8,160 nucleotides of DNA, taken from NCBI GenBank assembly GCA_011322755.1, contig DRLZ01000322.1, positions 1-8,160 on the forward strand, given 5' to 3'. Each line of letters opens with the position of its first letter. The stretch's first letter is position 1. This DNA comes from Crenotrichaceae bacterium. GTDB lineage: Bacteria > Pseudomonadota > Gammaproteobacteria > Methylococcales > DRLZ01. A program made the translations under genes and the position numbers. The notes beneath the pieces are model-generated. The model ran no database searches. It saw nothing but the letters and a program-made list of their open reading frames with translations, and was not told the DNA's origin. Of this stretch, positions 6,340 to 8,160 are shown one piece after another.

Positions 6340-6406
6340 TTGAGGAAAACTTTGTAACACTTTTTCAGTTGCACAATACAGCTAAATAGACTGCTGATTA
6401 ATCAAT

Positions 6407-6422
6407 CGCGAAGCGTTTTTTT
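6407..6422 (+). terminator. Weak intrinsic terminator after the DUF2231 gene
   Basis: CGC-GAA-GCG is a three-pair GC stem, extendable by A-T pairs past a mismatch, and is followed directly by seven T's (6416-6422). It sits in the convergent gap after the stop at 6339. Orientation and U-run fit the plus-strand gene, but the stem is very short. Confidence 0.35.
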
Positions 6423-6446
6423 ACTCACTAACAACACGAATACTGT

Positions 6447-6665
6447 TTATGTCTCTCGCTGAACAAGGTATTCAGCAATGGCTTGTCGTGCAAATGCAAC
6501 CTGCTTGTCATCAACCCAAAGCGATGTCATACCCGAAGCAGGCAATTCTCCTATTCCTCCCTGCAAATAGTAGCCACTGAAATAAACCTGAATTCCAACC
6601 TGTTCAAGTAACCCCTTGACGATGCTGGCATCAACAATAGTGTCTGCTTCATATATTTGTTGCAT
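6447..6665 (-). CDS. DUF2007 domain protein (putative signal-transducing protein family)
   Basis: 72 residues, the full length of a single DUF2007 domain, which is a small ferredoxin-like fold. Typical elements are the opening MQQIYEADTIVDASIVKGLL, the central YYLQGGIGELPASGM (32-46) and WVDDKQVAFARQAIAEYL (50-67). It is cytoplasmic, without a signal peptide or membrane helix; the family name suggests signalling but the function is not established. The ATG at 6665 follows AAGG (6670-6673) at a short 4-base spacing. The decayed IS5-family copy ends only about 33 bases upstream, so the native promoter may have been replaced or lost. Confidence 0.85.
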   Translation of the reverse strand: MQQIYEADTIVDASIVKGLLEQVGIQVYFSGYYLQGGIGELPASGMTSLWVDDKQVAFARQAIAEYLVQRET

Positions 6666-6697
6666 ATTACCTTGATAAATCTTAAAGCTATCTGGAT

Positions 6698-7347
6698 CTA
6701 AGCTAAAAAGATTGCACGTTTTAATCCAATCTTACGAACCAGTTTGCCACCCATCGCTGCAATGGCAGCAAACACACGTCCAGACGGGCGCGGGCTAACG
6801 ATGCGTTTCGACGCTTCTGGCAATCGCTCTGTGACTTGCCCTGTTTTTTTGTCCAGCTGGCATCGGTATTTTTCTGACGTTGCCTGGCGGTGTTCCAACC
6901 CGATGGTATTTGAGCTTTCTTCCTACTCTTTTTTTCATTCTTCCGAACATGATGAATGAGTGCTTTGACCAGTGATGCATCAATAATTTGTCCACCGCAC
7001 GCATGAAAACCGTATTGTTGCAGCTGGTGCTGAACGGCTTCAAACAAGACATTCGCACCGCCTGCTTTGTAACTCCGTTCACGGAATGCCCAGATGGTAC
7101 GCGCATCGGGAATACTGCTGGAGTCGCGCAAACTGCAAAAACGTTGGAATGACAAACGATCAAGCAGTTGGTATTCCAGTCCTTCATCTGATATCCCATA
7201 TAACTGTTGCAAGACGAGGACGCGCACCATGCGCTCTGTGGAATACGGTGGACGATCGCCTTGTCGACTGGTCGGGTGTGGGGCAATACGATCAATCTCT
7301 GCGGCGGCAAACAGACTGGTTTTAACTGCAGTTCCTTGTTCAGGCAT
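6698..7347 (-). pseudogene. Broken IS5-family transposase (internal deletions plus frameshift)
   Basis: The first ATG still in frame encodes MPEQGTAVKTSLFAAAE, the N-terminus of IS5-family DDE transposases, and GISDEGLEYQLLDRLSFQRF and IIDASLV (first catalytic Asp, residue 123) are well preserved. Compared with the family pattern about 30 residues are missing after residue 17 (near 7296). About 75 residues with the second catalytic Asp are missing after WTKKQGKS (near 6831). A one-base deletion at 6778/6779 falls in the codon for the catalytic Glu, after which the C-terminus continues in another frame (VFAAIAAMGGKLVRKIGLKR) to a stop at 6698. The C-terminus is also short. The TAA at 7369-7371 cuts off an upstream start. 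It cannot encode a working transposase. Confidence 0.88.
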
Positions 7348-7430
7348 GGGCTTATCCGGTGGCTTTTCTTAATGACCCTTATCTGCTTCATATTTGATTG
7401 GATAAATGTCCCGAGTTTTTAGAAGCTCCC
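6698..7430 (-). mobile_element. Degenerate IS5-family insertion sequence remnant
   Basis: The element is defined by the transposase remains. The right boundary is proposed at 7430, because GGGAGCTTCTAAAAACTC (minus strand, 7430-7413) looks like an IS5-type terminal inverted repeat and abuts TA-rich sequence. The left boundary is only the point where transposase similarity stops, near 6698; I see no matching inverted repeat there, so this end is probably truncated. No target-site duplication can be read. It separates the DUF2007 gene from the IS3-bearing stretch. Confidence 0.6.
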
Positions 7431-8015
7431 TATACGTAATAGAGTTTTTTCCAATAATGATAAACAAGTATACGTTCTTGCTGCCTGATTAATAAATATT
7501 TGATAATCCATTCCTTGCGTGAGCTACTTTTGATCTGGACATTGATGGCCAAGTGCTTAGCCTTTCTACCAATGGTGCGAGCATACGTGATATGAGTACT
7601 ACCTTTGAAGAGATGTAAGATTTTTTGAATATCTCCAGTAACTTGACCAACTTAAAAACTATTGCATTCATTTACATCGCCTTTATGTTGTCAGGTTGTC
7701 ATCAATATGTATACAACTTAAAGTAGTTGTGATCCAATCTACTACTGACATATTCTACAACAATTTAACCAATAGAATAAAATACTTATTGTTATTCTGT
7801 TAAAAAAACGTTTTGTCCTAATCTAAGGTATATTATGCCTGGTTAGATATGTAATTTGTATTTTTTTAAAACGCAATGAGATACCAGTTCCTGTTTCTTA
7901 TTACAGACTATGTTATGTATTTAATCATGCGGAATCAGCAATAGTATTACAGTATCCAGCCTAGTAAAAATATAGGCTTCTCCAAGGATCACAGTGACAG
8001 TTTTAAATAAAGAAC
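7431..8015. other. AT-rich gene-less stretch between two insertion sequences
   Basis: No convincing gene on either strand. It holds the possible transposase relic at 7523-7612 described separately and two inverted repeats: AGAATAA/TTATTCT (7774-7780 and 7792-7798) and AGCCTA/TAGGCT (7958-7963 and 7973-7978, 9-base loop). A frame without stops runs from about 7826 to 7965 on the plus strand but has no ATG near its start and no similarity I recognise. The stretch is clearly more AT-rich than the his region, which suggests accumulated insertion debris. Confidence 0.6.
7523..7612 (+). pseudogene. Possible relic of an IS1-type transposase helix-turn-helix (tentative)
   Basis: A 30-codon frame bounded by stops on both sides reads in part VLSLSTNGASIRDMSTTFEE. 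The NGASIRD core resembles the NGSGVRD-type segment of the IS1 InsA DNA-binding region. After the stop at 7613 the same frame continues LNISSNLTNLK, which could be the decayed recognition helix. There is no start codon or Shine-Dalgarno sequence. The match is short and from memory, so treat this as a hint only. Confidence 0.22.
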
Positions 8016-8160
8016 TGTAGTGGCATAGTTAATTTGGCCACCTAATAAGGGATGATATTATCATCTCATACTAAAGTAGGTGAGCAAAATGATGAAACGA
8101 AAGAGGCGCACATTCACGCGAGAATTCAAACTTGAATCAGCGCAATTGGTTATTGATCAA
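8016..8160 (+). mobile_element. Left end of an IS3-family insertion sequence (right end outside window)
   Basis: OrfA at 8089 shows that an IS3-family element begins shortly before it. The end is proposed at TGTAGTGGCATAG (from 8016), because IS3-family ends start with TG and this lies a plausible 73 bases upstream of OrfA. The terminal region contains GTGGC/GCCAC as inverted arms and, at 8051-8065, a perfect 7-bp palindrome (GATGATA-T-TATCATC) just before the Shine-Dalgarno sequence. The exact boundary needs the right end, which is not in the window. Confidence 0.5.
8089..8160 (+). CDS. IS3-family transposase OrfA, N-terminal fragment (runs off window)
   Basis: Only the first 24 codons are visible: MMKRKRRTFTREFKLESAQL and VIDQ. 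The basic start followed by RRTFTREFKLES matches the first helix of the OrfA helix-turn-helix domain (HTH_Tnp_1), which binds the element's ends; in intact elements OrfA is joined to OrfB by programmed -1 frameshifting. AGGTGA (8078-8083) gives a good ribosome site for the ATG at 8089 or the in-frame ATG at 8092. Whether the element is intact cannot be judged from here. Confidence 0.85.
   Translation, partial: MMKRKRRTFTREFKLESAQLVIDQ

Noticed and set aside
7086..7422. Plus-strand frames at 7086-7325, 7094-7372 and 7207-7422, and the minus-strand frame 6795-7391
   Set aside because: They are shadows of the IS5-family transposase remains; none has recognisable motifs, whereas the frame from 7347 has clear transposase motifs.
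7489..7671. 60-residue minus-strand frame
   Set aside because: No recognisable domain, no good ribosome-binding site, and it lies in AT-rich IS debris.
7774..7978. Inverted repeats in the AT-rich stretch as a CRISPR array or replication origin
   Set aside because: The repeats are short, different from each other and not regularly spaced; no DnaA boxes or iterons stand out.

Overview
This window looks like chromosome from a gammaproteobacterium of moderate GC content, probably marine or aquatic. The evidence is the gene order hisB-hisH-hisA-hisF-hisI-hisE with a monofunctional HisB and unfused HisI and HisE, the Pro-Arg-His tRNA cluster with encoded CCA ends, and the small DUF2845, DUF2231 and DUF2007 proteins. 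The genus cannot be named from sequence reading alone.

Layout. Bases 1-904 (+) hold the C-terminal part of a large repetitive surface or secreted protein: tandem 93-residue Ig/PKD-like repeats followed by a final beta-rich domain. A 104-base convergent gap with two hairpins separates it from the histidine operon (1009-4606, minus strand). Bases 4734-4987 (minus) hold tRNA-Pro(TGG), tRNA-Arg(TCT) and tRNA-His(GTG), in transcription order, with a good sigma70-type promoter just upstream. Next come a secreted DUF2845 protein (5170-5562, minus), a DUF2231 membrane protein (5755-6339, plus) and a DUF2007 protein (6447-6665, minus). From about 6698 to the end the window is mobile-element territory: a decayed IS5-family copy (6698 to about 7430), an AT-rich gene-less stretch with a possible second transposase relic, and the left end of an IS3-family element whose OrfA starts at 8089 and runs off the window.

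How the genes work together. HisI, HisE, HisA, HisH, HisF and HisB cover phosphoribosyl-ATP hydrolysis through dehydration of imidazole-glycerol phosphate. HisG, HisC, the phosphatase and HisD are not here and must be encoded elsewhere. hisA/hisF and hisF/hisI overlap by ATGA, which suggests translational coupling. The tRNA for histidine lies 127 bases upstream of hisB on the same strand, and no convincing terminator or his leader peptide lies between them; this is the most interesting regulatory observation in the window. I found no CRISPR array, defence system, phage or clearly new multi-gene system; most of the window is ordinary housekeeping sequence.
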